Shown piece by piece: positions 1-7,119 of a DNA stretch of 53,779 bases (positions are counted from its first letter, which is position 1; every line of letters starts with the position of its first letter). The notes under the pieces were generated by a model that did not search any database, was not told the DNA's origin, and worked only from the letters and a program-made list of their open reading frames with translations. The DNA comes from an uncultured Synergistales bacterium (lineage in GTDB: Bacteria; Synergistota; Synergistia; Synergistales; Aminobacteriaceae): assembly GCA_905233525.1 (NCBI GenBank), contig CAJOEW010000001.1:1-53779 (forward strand), in the 5' to 3' direction. Position numbers and translations under genes: made by a program.

Positions 1-170
1 AAGTTGCAGAACAAGTCGAAGAATTAACACCCGTTGATGAACTAGCACCAATCGAAGAAATTGAGCCAATTGAAGAGATCGAAGAACCAACCGAAAAAAA
101 ACAGCCTCAAACAATTGAAGAACTCGCTGAAAGAATAGAAGAGGTACAGCCTGAATTACCGGTGCTGTAA
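1..170 (+). CDS. C-terminal end of an acidic Glu/Pro/Ile-rich protein (5' end outside window)
   Basis: An open frame enters from the left edge (first whole codon at base 3) and stops with TAA at 168-170. About 55 residues are visible. They are very acidic and low in complexity, with a degenerate P-IEEIE unit seen twice, then an EP-EKKQPQ stretch and a short amphipathic-looking Glu-rich end finishing in ELPVL. No domain is recognisable. Acidic P/E-rich tails of this kind occur on cell-envelope linkers and on cytoplasmic scaffolds, so no function is proposed. A bidirectional hairpin terminator follows 21 bases after the stop, which supports this being a real gene end. Confidence 0.65.
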   Translation, partial: VAEQVEELTPVDELAPIEEIEPIEEIEEPTEKKQPQTIEELAERIEEVQPELPVL

Positions 171-191
171 AATTTACAATGCTTAAACCAT

Positions 192-239
192 AAAAAAACC
201 TCCCTTGCCATAAAACGACTTAGGGAGGAAATTTTTTTT
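192..239. terminator. Bidirectional intrinsic terminator
   Basis: Inverted arms CCTCCCT (199-205) and AGGGAGG (222-228) are flanked by an A run on the left and a T run on the right, so the hairpin can end transcription from both converging genes. Confidence 0.75.
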
Positions 240-246
240 ATTCACG

Positions 247-1257
247 TTAAAAGAATTTGTAATACTTCGTTGCAGGATATTTCGATTTTGCAGCGTTAAG
301 AGCTTTTAAAATATTTTTGCGCGTTGTTTCGGCATTCATAGTCGTTATAAAGTGATTGGCTATAAATAAACGCTTGTTCATTATGTAAATATCATGCGGA
401 GCTAATTCAAGCTGTAAATATTTGTCGATGTCTTTCTTAATTTTTTCAAGCTCGCTTTTTTCCGCACTGATAATTTTTATTCCGTCTATCGTTAAAAATC
501 CGTCTTTAATGTCCGTGTGTAAAACGCCTAACGGATATTTACGCTGTATCGGAATGTTCAACGACCGTAATTTATCCGCTACACGCTGAATTCTTATAGG
601 TGTGTCAGGGTGATTCATGTATATTCCATATTCAACAACAGGCTGGCGTAATTCTTCGTTGATGAATTTTTCAAATAGAGTGATCATTCCAGAAGGTGAA
701 TAGCCTGCTTTCATGAGCGCTTCTAATCCTAAGCTGTCGGCCTCGCTTTCAAGCTCTATTGTATATGAACTCGTTATAGCTACTTGCGCGAGTTGAGCTA
801 ATATCGTTGGAGCTGCTGATCCTCCGCTCAATATCATTACAGCTAATGCGCCTAACGTTATTTTTTGACTTTCAGCTGCCATTCTTAATGAATGCTTCCG
901 ATCCGCGTGAATCATTTCATGAGCCATGACAGCAGCAATTTCTGAATCGCTATGCAAAATATCAAGTATACCCGTCGTAAAAAAAATAAAGCCTCCCGGT
1001 AAACAGAAGGCATTAACGTTTTCAGTTTTTACGAGCCTGATCTCCCATTCAATTCGGCGCTGCATATACGGTTCTAATTTGTTTAATATCATTTCGAGAC
1101 GCGCGCTTATCTCTGGATTTACGGTTAAAGGCCAAACCTTTTCAATTTCTGCAACTGCACGCCGGCCAATTTCACGCTCTCGTTTTAAATCATTATCTTC
1201 AGCAAACAAACACGAAGCTGACATAAAAATTAACAGCAGTGCTAAAAATTTGCGCAT
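247..1257 (-). CDS. M48-family zinc metalloprotease, exported
   Basis: A 336-residue protein with a hydrophobic N-terminal signal sequence (about residues 1-19). The zinc-binding HExxH motif is HEMIH at 113-117, and the likely third ligand lies in the ESEAD segment near residue 172, the usual M48 arrangement. Family knowledge: M48 (BepA/LoiP/HtpX-like) peptidases of diderms degrade or help fold envelope proteins. A short poorly conserved C-terminal region follows the catalytic domain; there are no clear TPRs, so it is shorter than BepA. The ATG lies 3 bases after the upstream FlgN-like gene's stop; a GGGAGG inside that gene, about 15 bases before, is the likely ribosome site. It is probably the last gene of the fliS operon, although a link to flagella is not evident. 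The exact substrate is unknown. Confidence 0.85.
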   Translation of the reverse strand: MRKFLALLLIFMSASCLFAEDNDLKREREIGRRAVAEIEKVWPLTVNPEISARLEMILNKLEPYMQRRIEWEIRLVKTENVNAFCLPGGFIFFTTGILDILHSDSEIAAVMAHEMIHADRKHSLRMAAESQKITLGALAVMILSGGSAAPTILAQLAQVAITSSYTIELESEADSLGLEALMKAGYSPSGMITLFEKFINEELRQPVVEYGIYMNHPDTPIRIQRVADKLRSLNIPIQRKYPLGVLHTDIKDGFLTIDGIKIISAEKSELEKIKKDIDKYLQLELAPHDIYIMNKRLFIANHFITTMNAETTRKNILKALNAAKSKYPATKYYKFF

Positions 1258-1260
1258 CGC

Positions 1261-1746
1261 CTAAATCAAAGAACCTCCCATACGAGCATAACTAGCCGCC
1301 GCGTTTTTGCCTTGTATACGCCTTGCCATCGTTGAACGTACACCGGATGAGAGTTTATCTAATTCAAACATCGCTTCATTCTCAGCTTCGATTATACTTC
1401 CGGCGATCGCATGAGTTTGTTTAATCAGGTCTGCAAGCTCTTTATCATCAGGATACATTTCTAAAATACGCCCTGTGAAATTCGCTCCGTGTTCAGAATT
1501 TAGACGGCCTGTTCCTAAAATATCCTGCCATTCAGTAACAAGCTCGCGCAATTCGGATATTAAAGCGTCTTTTTTTTCAAGCAGCCTGAATAATTCATCC
1601 ATATCGCCGTCAATAACAATGGCTTCAAGCTCGCGGGAGATAAGAGACCTCAAAGCACGGCATAATTTTAATTCTCGCGATATGAGATCTTTAGCTTCGG
1701 CTGATAAATTTTTATCCTGCGAGTGTAAAACTTCCGGCCTTAACAT
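1261..1746 (-). CDS. FlgN-like flagellar chaperone candidate
   Basis: A 161-residue, almost wholly helical protein rich in Leu, Glu and Arg with heptad-like spacing, and no signal peptide. Size, helical character and position directly after fliS match the FlgN/FliT class of export chaperones, which hold late flagellar substrates (hook-associated proteins) before secretion. This is inference from context: the sequence is too diverged to assign on motifs alone. Its ATG lies inside the end of fliS, giving a 35-base overlap in another frame, so translation is probably coupled. The C-terminus is basic (Arg-Arg-x-x-Gly-Lys) and ends in a Gly-rich tail. The alternative is a lineage-specific helical protein. 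Confidence 0.55.
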   Translation of the reverse strand: MLRPEVLHSQDKNLSAEAKDLISRELKLCRALRSLISRELEAIVIDGDMDELFRLLEKKDALISELRELVTEWQDILGTGRLNSEHGANFTGRILEMYPDDKELADLIKQTHAIAGSIIEAENEAMFELDKLSSGVRSTMARRIQGKNAAASYARMGGSLI

Positions 1747-2260
1747 TTTTCGTAACCGCCGTCGATTTCAAAACACTTGATGTAACTGGCGCTGCTGGTT
1801 TTGATTCGCCTTTGAGTTCAGACATAGCGCTGGCGAATTCTTTATCATCCGGATGTTCTTTTTGATATTCCTGTAATAAATTTACAAGCGCGCTCTCCCA
1901 TGTTGATTTTAATTCTTCAAGCATACCTCTTACGGTCTTTACATTGTCAGGCTCTTTTTTGATATTCGCGTCGACCAACAAGTTATACATGTAATCATAA
2001 AGCTGCGATAATTTTTCACCCATCTCGCCGGCACGTTCTTTATTAAGCGTCACCATAAGTTCGCGGATAACTTCCTGCGCACGTAAAATTTCTTTGTTGG
2101 CCAAATCGTAATCAGGCGCACCATTCTTTCCAATCATTGCATTTTCGGCGACATGACAGGCCTTAATCCCTATATCGTAAGTGATAAGCAACAGCTGTTC
2201 CTTTGTCGCGGTCGAGATACGTGTAGCCTGATATTTTAACTGAGCGTTATTGTTATACAT
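1712..2260 (-). CDS. fliS: Flagellar export chaperone FliS
   Basis: FliS binds the C-terminal helix of flagellin in the cytoplasm and keeps it unfolded for export. The N-terminus MYNNNAQLKYQATRISTA, with the nearby helix LLLITYDIGI, is a typical FliS start, and the rest is a helical bundle. At 182 residues it is about 50 longer than the usual 125-135; the extra part is a Ser/Ala/Lys-rich tail of no recognisable fold. A GGGGTTGG ribosome site precedes the ATG. A sigma-28-type promoter lies upstream (2320-2347), consistent with late-class flagellar control. The downstream FlgN-like gene overlaps it by 35 bases. No flagellin or FliD gene is in the window. Confidence 0.85.
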   Translation of the reverse strand: MYNNNAQLKYQATRISTATKEQLLLITYDIGIKACHVAENAMIGKNGAPDYDLANKEILRAQEVIRELMVTLNKERAGEMGEKLSQLYDYMYNLLVDANIKKEPDNVKTVRGMLEELKSTWESALVNLLQEYQKEHPDDKEFASAMSELKGESKPAAPVTSSVLKSTAVTKNVKAGSFTLAG

Positions 2261-2319
2261 TCGAATTCCAACCCCTTGGTTATTTTTTGTTTGTTTTAAT
2301 CATGTCCTGCTTACTTGAT

Positions 2320-2347
2320 ATATCGGCAAGACATTCATAAAATTTTA
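2320..2347 (-). promoter_or_regulatory. Sigma-28 (FliA/SigD)-type flagellar promoter for fliS
   Basis: Read on the minus strand, TAAA (2347-2344) is followed after 16 bases by GCCGATAT (2327-2320). This matches the flagellar sigma consensus TAAA-N15-GCCGATAA/T in every consensus base with a spacer one base long. It lies about 60 bases before fliS, where a late flagellar promoter is expected. Confidence 0.6.
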
Positions 2348-2368
2348 ACGACTCTCATAAATTGTCAA
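2342..2368 (-). promoter_or_regulatory. Possible housekeeping promoter upstream of fliS
   Basis: Minus strand TTGACA (2368-2363), 15-base spacer, TAAAAT (2347-2342). The spacer is short and the -10 overlaps the sigma-28 -35 element, so this is a weaker call than the sigma-28 site. Confidence 0.3.
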
Positions 2369-2391
2369 GTCCTAAATTTTTTTAAAGCACG

Positions 2392-3414
2392 CTAGCATTT
2401 GTCTTCATGGCCATGTTCTTTTAAATACTTAACTACGTTGCGGACATCCTGTGACATTCCTCGGCGCGTTATGAAAATGGCTTCAGGAGCATTCACAAAA
2501 ACAAGGTCATCAATATTATTTAATACAACAAGTTTATCAGGCGAATAAATATAATTATTATGTCCGTTCAAATTTATTACATCGCCGTTAAACGTATTAT
2601 TATTCTCATCATGCTCAAGTATATCGTGTAACGCGTCCCATGATCCTACGTCTGACCAGCCGGAATTTATCAACGGAACAAACGCTACACGCTCGGCACG
2701 TTCCATTAAGGCATTATCGAACGAAATATTTTTTAAGTCCGCAAAATTTTCACGCATATTATCAGATTTGAGAGCGTTATATAATTCTTCGTCAGCTTGT
2801 TTTAATTCACGCATTAACGAAGCGATCGTAAATATAAAAATTCCTCCGTTCCAAAAATATGAGCGGCTTTGATAATATTTCATGGCTGTACGTAAATCAG
2901 GCTTTTCGACAAAACGTTCAGCTTCAAAGAATCCGCCAGGGAATTTTTTTCCGCGCCTTATATATCCGAATCCTGTTTCAGGTCTTGTAGGTTCGATTCC
3001 TAAAACCGTTATAAAACCTTCACACGCAGCCTCAACAGCAACTTTTAAAGCTTCTATAAATACTTCAACGTTTGTTATAGCTCCGTCGCTTGGTGTAATT
3101 ATTACAACGTCTTCATTTTTAGCACCGGCCTTAATAATTTCATTTACTGCTAAAATAATTGCAGGAGCTGTTCCTCGTGCGCATGGTTCTTTGATAATAA
3201 AATCGCCTGATAAATTTTTTAACTGCCTGCTTACGAGATCACACCATTTTTCACCGGCTATAACTTTTAAATATTCCGGCTCGATCATTTTTAATAACCT
3301 GTCTGCCGTGTGTTGTAATAATGTCTTATCGCCGTAAAGTTTTAAAAATTGTTTCGGATAACTCTCACGCGATAAAGGCCATAATCTCGTACCGCTGCCT
3401 CCGCTTAAAATCAT
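2392..3414 (-). CDS. manC: Mannose-1-phosphate guanylyltransferase
   Basis: Makes GDP-mannose from mannose-1-phosphate and GTP for surface polysaccharide or glycan synthesis, in the cytoplasm. The nucleotide-binding signature GGSGTRLWP is at the very N-terminus, the F-V-EKP motif (ERFVEKPD) is mid-protein, and YFWNGGIF follows, all typical of the ManC/GMP family. At 340 residues it lacks the C-terminal phosphomannose isomerase domain of bifunctional enzymes. Start: the first ATG is only 24 bases downstream of the single good ribosome site (AAAGGAGTG), too far. An in-frame ATA five codons earlier (3429) is 9 bases from it and would add MKIYG before the signature, a plausible family N-terminus. 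Only 32 bases separate this ATG from the M23 gene's stop upstream, so it is likely in the pnp-M23-manC operon. Confidence 0.9.
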   Translation of the reverse strand: MILSGGSGTRLWPLSRESYPKQFLKLYGDKTLLQHTADRLLKMIEPEYLKVIAGEKWCDLVSRQLKNLSGDFIIKEPCARGTAPAIILAVNEIIKAGAKNEDVVIITPSDGAITNVEVFIEALKVAVEAACEGFITVLGIEPTRPETGFGYIRRGKKFPGGFFEAERFVEKPDLRTAMKYYQSRSYFWNGGIFIFTIASLMRELKQADEELYNALKSDNMRENFADLKNISFDNALMERAERVAFVPLINSGWSDVGSWDALHDILEHDENNNTFNGDVINLNGHNNYIYSPDKLVVLNNIDDLVFVNAPEAIFITRRGMSQDVRNVVKYLKEHGHEDKC

Positions 3415-3426
3415 GCCGTAAATTTT

Positions 3427-3442
3427 TATGTTAATACACTCC
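3427..3442 (-). promoter_or_regulatory. Ribosome binding site pointing to an ATA start for manC
   Basis: GGAG (3442-3439) stands 9 bases before ATA (3429-3427), which is in frame with the manC signature. The first in-frame ATG (3414) is 24 bases away. No GTG or TTG lies between. Confidence 0.45.
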
Positions 3443-3446
3443 TTTT

Positions 3447-4370
3447 TTATAATCCGTTTACTTGTGATTGAGTACCTTGTTTAAGCATTTGATTTATACT
3501 CGTTGATAATAAAGGTATTGGATCAACAAACTGACCGCCTAAAATTAAACTGTAATGCAAATGCGGGCCTGTTACTCTTCCTGTAGCACCGCTTAAAGCT
3601 ACAACCTGACCTTTTGCAACGCGATCGCCCTTCTTAACGTTTATTTTGCTCAAATGATAAAACGCCGTTATAACTCCATTTCCTGAATCGATAAAAACAG
3701 CTCCTCCTGTGTAATAAAAAAATCCCGTCAAAACAACTGTACCAGCAAACGGCGCACAAACATTTGTACCAACTGCTGCACGTATATCCGCTCCGTTATG
3801 GCCAGCTCTTGGAACGCCGTTATATACCCGTTGTTTACCGTAATGACTTGTTAAATAAATACTGGTTAAAGGCGATGTAGGAGGCGTTGTCCATTTTCGT
3901 GAAGTTGTCATTGTACGTAAGGCGGCCGCCATTAGTTTTGACTCTTCGCGGATTCTTGGAAGTTCTTTAGCAGGAGGATTTACCATTTTAGGATTGACTG
4001 TTAAATTTTCTTGAGGGTATTGTTTCGGTTTGATCTTAATTGTTCCGGAAGCGCGATATTTTTTTTTGTTCTGGGTGAATTCAAATTGAATTTTATAATT
4101 ACCTGGCTTGACGTTACGGACATCAGAACCGAGAAGACCATATGAAATTTTACCTGCTCCACCTTGTTCGACATTTAATTTTATTGTCCGGTTCATCCAT
4201 TTTACGACAGGATCCGTATAATTTGTCGTTGATGTTATTGAGACCGCGAAAGCCTGCCCGACATCACAGCTTGAAGGAAAATTTACCCACGCCGCCGCAA
4301 AAGATTTGACAGGCATAAAAATAACAGCAGCAAATAAAATTATTAACGACGCTAATTTTTTTAATCTCAT
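3447..4370 (-). CDS. M23 (LytM-type) peptidoglycan endopeptidase, exported
   Basis: A 307-residue secreted protein with a signal peptide (about residues 1-26 ending FAA). A beta-rich N-terminal domain (about 28-115) precedes a linker and a C-terminal M23 domain (about 175-290). The zinc ligands are visible: HNGAD at 191-195 (HxxxD) and HLH at 270-272, so it should be active in cleaving peptide cross-links of the wall. The first domain resembles an Ig-like envelope module but is not identified further. It begins 10 bases after pnp in the same direction; a GAGGAG site 13 bases before the ATG overlaps the pnp end. A role in cell separation or wall turnover is inferred from the family. Confidence 0.88.
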   Translation of the reverse strand: MRLKKLASLIILFAAVIFMPVKSFAAAWVNFPSSCDVGQAFAVSITSTTNYTDPVVKWMNRTIKLNVEQGGAGKISYGLLGSDVRNVKPGNYKIQFEFTQNKKKYRASGTIKIKPKQYPQENLTVNPKMVNPPAKELPRIREESKLMAAALRTMTTSRKWTTPPTSPLTSIYLTSHYGKQRVYNGVPRAGHNGADIRAAVGTNVCAPFAGTVVLTGFFYYTGGAVFIDSGNGVITAFYHLSKINVKKGDRVAKGQVVALSGATGRVTGPHLHYSLILGGQFVDPIPLLSTSINQMLKQGTQSQVNGL

Positions 4371-4380
4371 TAAATTTTTA

Positions 4381-5187
4381 TTACTCCTCTAATTTGTTAA
4401 TGAACTCGCTGATAATATTTTCAAGCTTGCCCGTAATTTTTGCTGCAACGTCAAAAACTTCCTGCCCTGTTAATTTTCGTCCATCGATGCCAGCGGCCAT
4501 GTTAGCAATACATGATAAAGCGCCGGCTTCAATTCCCATCGAGTTAGCTATAATTATTTCCGGTACTGTAGACATTCCGACAATATCAGCTCCGGCATTC
4601 TTAGCCATTCTGATTTCTGCAGGTGTTTCAAATGAAGGACCTATAAACGCCGCGTAAACACCTTTTTTTAAATTTAAGCTCTCGAAAATTTTTAAGAACC
4701 TTGGACTGTAAGCATAAGTCATATCAGGATAACGATCATTCCAGGAAAAATTATCATTGCCTCTTAACGGATTATCACCCATGAAATTTATATGATCGCT
4801 CACTGCAATTATGTCGCCTGCTTTGAAATTAAGATTGATCGCGCCTGCTGCATTCGTAGCTAAATATTGTTTAATTCCTAACATCGCCAAAACTCTGACA
4901 GGAAAAGTAACATCCTGCATTGAATAGCCTTCGTAATAATGCACGCGGCCTTGTAATAAAATTATTTCATGACCTTTAAAATTACCTGCGATTATTTTTC
5001 CTGCATGGCCTGCAACTGTAGACGACGGCCAATTAGGGATTTTTTCAGCGTCAAGAATTATTTTATCAGTCATATTTTCAGCAAGACCTCCCAAACCTGA
5101 GCCGGCAGTGATTGCGAGCGGAGGAGTCTTTGTGATGAAACCGCTAATGTAATTTTTAGCTTCTATAACTTTTTCGTAATAGCTCAT
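4381..5187 (-). CDS. Purine-nucleoside phosphorylase (trimeric PNP type)
   Basis: Splits inosine and guanosine with phosphate into base and ribose-1-phosphate (purine salvage). Motifs seen: AGSGLGGL (phosphate site), GRVHYYEGY, NAAGAIN, GPSFETPAEIRMA and GMSTVPE, the hallmark of the low-molecular-mass trimeric PNP/MTAP family; GMSTVPE fits PNP rather than methylthioadenosine phosphorylase. Start: a GTG 12 bases earlier is in frame but forms part of the ribosome site AGGTGA, which sits 8 bases before this ATG, so the ATG at 5187 is preferred (268 residues). It heads the operon with the M23 gene and manC and is divergent from trpF. Confidence 0.9.
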   Translation of the reverse strand: MSYYEKVIEAKNYISGFITKTPPLAITAGSGLGGLAENMTDKIILDAEKIPNWPSSTVAGHAGKIIAGNFKGHEIILLQGRVHYYEGYSMQDVTFPVRVLAMLGIKQYLATNAAGAINLNFKAGDIIAVSDHINFMGDNPLRGNDNFSWNDRYPDMTYAYSPRFLKIFESLNLKKGVYAAFIGPSFETPAEIRMAKNAGADIVGMSTVPEIIIANSMGIEAGALSCIANMAAGIDGRKLTGQEVFDVAAKITGKLENIISEFINKLEE

Positions 5188-5293
5188 ATTTATAATCACC
5201 TGATGTTAAAAAATTTCGTTACCGGCTAAATTTTAACAGACTGGAAAATTTTAATAACGCTCACCTGAAATAATTGTGTATATCTTTTTGGGA

Positions 5294-5299
5294 TATAAT
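5294..5299 (+). promoter_or_regulatory. Possible -10 element for trpF
   Basis: TATAAT lies 34 bases before the trpF ATG. The best upstream hexamer TTGTGT (5274-5279) leaves only a 14-base spacer, so the -35 is doubtful. Confidence 0.3.
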
Positions 5300-5333
5300 C
5301 AATATTATTTTTATTACTCAGGTGATTTTTTTA

Positions 5334-5951
5334 ATGGCAGTCAAAGTAAAAATATGCGGCCTTAAAAGCGAGACCGAAATAGGAATCATGAATGAGCTTC
5401 GGCCTGATTATGTCGGATTTATATTTGATCCTCACAGTAAAAAATTTATAGCTCCTGAACACGCGAAATATTTAAAATCAAAATTGAAGCGCGGTATTTT
5501 ATCAGTCGGAGTTTTTGTTAATGAGCATATAGAAACCGTAGTACGTTCAATAAAAATAGCTCAACTTGACTGGGTACAGCTTGACGGCGATGAATCAGAG
5601 AAATATATAAACGCTCTGAAAGCTACGATAAAACCTGTTCCAATAATACGTACATTTAAGATTCAGCGTCCAGTTGATACAGACAGGGCTATACATTCAT
5701 CAGCGGATTATATTATGCTTGACGGAGGAGAGGGAACGCCTTTCGAATGGTCAATGACGAAAATTGTTGAGCGGCCGTATTTTTTATCAGGCGGATTGAA
5801 TCCTGATAATATTTATAAAGCTCTTGAACTTAAGCCTCAGCCTTTTGCCGTTGATGTAAATACAGGAGTTGACGCAAACCGCATGAAAGATTACCGCAAA
5901 GTCATGAAATTTATTTTAACAGTGCGCGGATTTGTAGGAAGAGGAATTTAA
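5334..5951 (+). CDS. trpF: Phosphoribosylanthranilate isomerase
   Basis: Catalyses the Amadori rearrangement of phosphoribosylanthranilate in tryptophan synthesis. A 205-residue TIM barrel: catalytic Cys in VKICGLKSE near the N-terminus, catalytic Asp in the MLDGGEGTPF segment, and the phosphate-binding SGGLNPDN and VDVNTGVD segments (the usual VDVSSGVE loop is altered to N/T). Start: ATG 5334 has AGGTGA 8 bases upstream; longer in-frame openings back to 5274 run through promoter-like sequence. No other trp gene is adjacent, so it is an isolated trpF. The truncated DMT-transporter frame begins 12 bases downstream in the same reading frame. Confidence 0.92.
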   Translation: MAVKVKICGLKSETEIGIMNELRPDYVGFIFDPHSKKFIAPEHAKYLKSKLKRGILSVGVFVNEHIETVVRSIKIAQLDWVQLDGDESEKYINALKATIKPVPIIRTFKIQRPVDTDRAIHSSADYIMLDGGEGTPFEWSMTKIVERPYFLSGGLNPDNIYKALELKPQPFAVDVNTGVDANRMKDYRKVMKFILTVRGFVGRGI

Positions 5952-5963
5952 TTTGACGAGGCC

Positions 5964-6695
5964 ATGCTGAAAATTTTCACAGCAGGAATTTTCAGATACG
6001 GGCATATTCAAAAAATAATTATACGAGATAAAAAAATTTTACTGACTTGTATAACGCTTGGAATATTATGTAACGGAATATTTAATATCTGTTATGCTCG
6101 CTCAATAAAATTAAACGGTATGGCGATCGCTGCTGTCTTAATGTATTCGGCTCCAGTTTTTACGGCGTTAGGTTCAAAAATTATTTTTCATGAGAAATTT
6201 TCGAGCTTTAAAATTATTTCGTTGATAATAAATATTTTAGGCTGTATTTTAACAGTGACAGGAGGAGAAATTTTTAACGCGCATATAAATTTTTCAGGTT
6301 TGTTTTATGGAATCGGCTCAGGTTTTTGTTATGGAATGTCAGCAGTAATTGGAAGAATGGCAGGCGAAAAAACAAGTATATTATTAGCGAGTCTGTATAG
6401 TTATTTTTCATCGATGATATTTTTAATTTTATTCACCAGGCCGAATTTTATAATCAGTCCTGAAATTTTGAGCATAGGATTTTTATACGGACTCATTCCG
6501 ACGTGTTTAGCATATTTATTTTATTATGCCGGCATAAAAAAAATTAAGGACGTTAGCAAAGTTCCTGTTATTGCATCGATTGAACCAGTAACGGCTGTAA
6601 TTCTAGGATATATTATTTATAACGAGAGCATAAACGCAGGAAATTTAGCCGGTATGATTTTAGTATTAATATCCGTAAGCATGGCCATGAAGTAA
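5964..6695 (+). CDS. EamA/DMT-family transporter, N-terminally truncated
   Basis: A 243-residue membrane protein with about eight predicted membrane helices and the EamA features GMAIAAVLMYSAPVF and VPVIASIEPVTAVILGY. Intact drug/metabolite transporters of this family have ten helices in two EamA repeats and about 290-300 residues; here the first two helices are missing and the protein begins in the loop before helix 3. The ATG has only a weak ribosome site (GACGAGG, spacing 2). It lies in the same frame as trpF, separated by the trpF stop and four codons. The simplest reading is that a deletion joined the 3' part of a transporter gene to the end of trpF. It may be non-functional; expression by re-initiation after trpF is possible. 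Confidence 0.65.
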   Translation: MLKIFTAGIFRYGHIQKIIIRDKKILLTCITLGILCNGIFNICYARSIKLNGMAIAAVLMYSAPVFTALGSKIIFHEKFSSFKIISLIINILGCILTVTGGEIFNAHINFSGLFYGIGSGFCYGMSAVIGRMAGEKTSILLASLYSYFSSMIFLILFTRPNFIISPEILSIGFLYGLIPTCLAYLFYYAGIKKIKDVSKVPVIASIEPVTAVILGYIIYNESINAGNLAGMILVLISVSMAMK

Positions 6696-6813
6696 TTTTT
6701 CAAGAACAATTTTAAATCACTAAGAAATATAATCATCGTGAATTAACAAGCCTGTATAATTATTAACGGCTCTCACGGAAGGGAGTTAATTTTTAATCAG
6801 GGAGGTTTTCGCG

Positions 6814-7011
6814 GTGAGTGTTCAGCAAATCCGTAACAGCGTAACGATCAACACGTCCGGCAGTTATTCTCGGCTTGAGCGTGGATATGTTTCGCGACGT
6901 ACTAATACTCAATACATTCACGTTACAGAGCCTGTCATGATTCAAAGGCCGGTAATCGAGGATTTTAATAACTTGATTGTCGTTCATGACACTGTCGAGC
7001 AGTACGTATAG
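6814..7011 (+). CDS. Small orphan protein, 65 aa, strong ribosome site
   Basis: Starts at GTG with a near-perfect AGGGAGG exactly 8 bases upstream and ends 13 bases before a strong terminator, so it looks like an independent, well-translated unit. The product is soluble with no signal or membrane segment: an N-terminal polar part with many Ser/Arg/Thr and a C-terminal part with alternating hydrophobics (VMIQRPVIEDFNNLIVVHDT), suggesting beta-strands and perhaps a short helix. TATAAT occurs at 6755-6760, 53 bases before the start. I recognise no family. The opposite-strand frame (6793-6987) lacks such signals and is taken as its shadow. Function unknown. Confidence 0.6.
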   Translation: MSVQQIRNSVTINTSGSYSRLERGYVSRRTNTQYIHVTEPVMIQRPVIEDFNNLIVVHDTVEQYV

Positions 7012-7024
7012 TTATTGAGTAATT

Positions 7025-7060
7025 GCCCTCTCACTCGCGCATTTTCAGAGGGCGTTTTTT
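7025..7060 (+). terminator. Intrinsic terminator after the 65-aa gene
   Basis: GCCCTC (7025-7030) pairs with GAGGGC (7048-7053), followed by a T run (7055-7060). Confidence 0.8.
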
Positions 7061-7119
7061 ATGCTGAACATCTGATAAAATTATCCGCACATGCATTTTC
7101 AACAGGAGGTATTTTTTTC

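Noticed and set aside
1403-1410. GCGATCGC octamer (also at 6123-6130 and 30756-30763), resembling the cyanobacterial HIP1 repeat
   Set aside because: Only three copies noticed in 54 kb, and gene content is not cyanobacterial.
6793-6987. 64-codon minus-strand frame over the 65-aa gene
   Set aside because: No ribosome site; the plus-strand frame has ideal start signals and a terminator.
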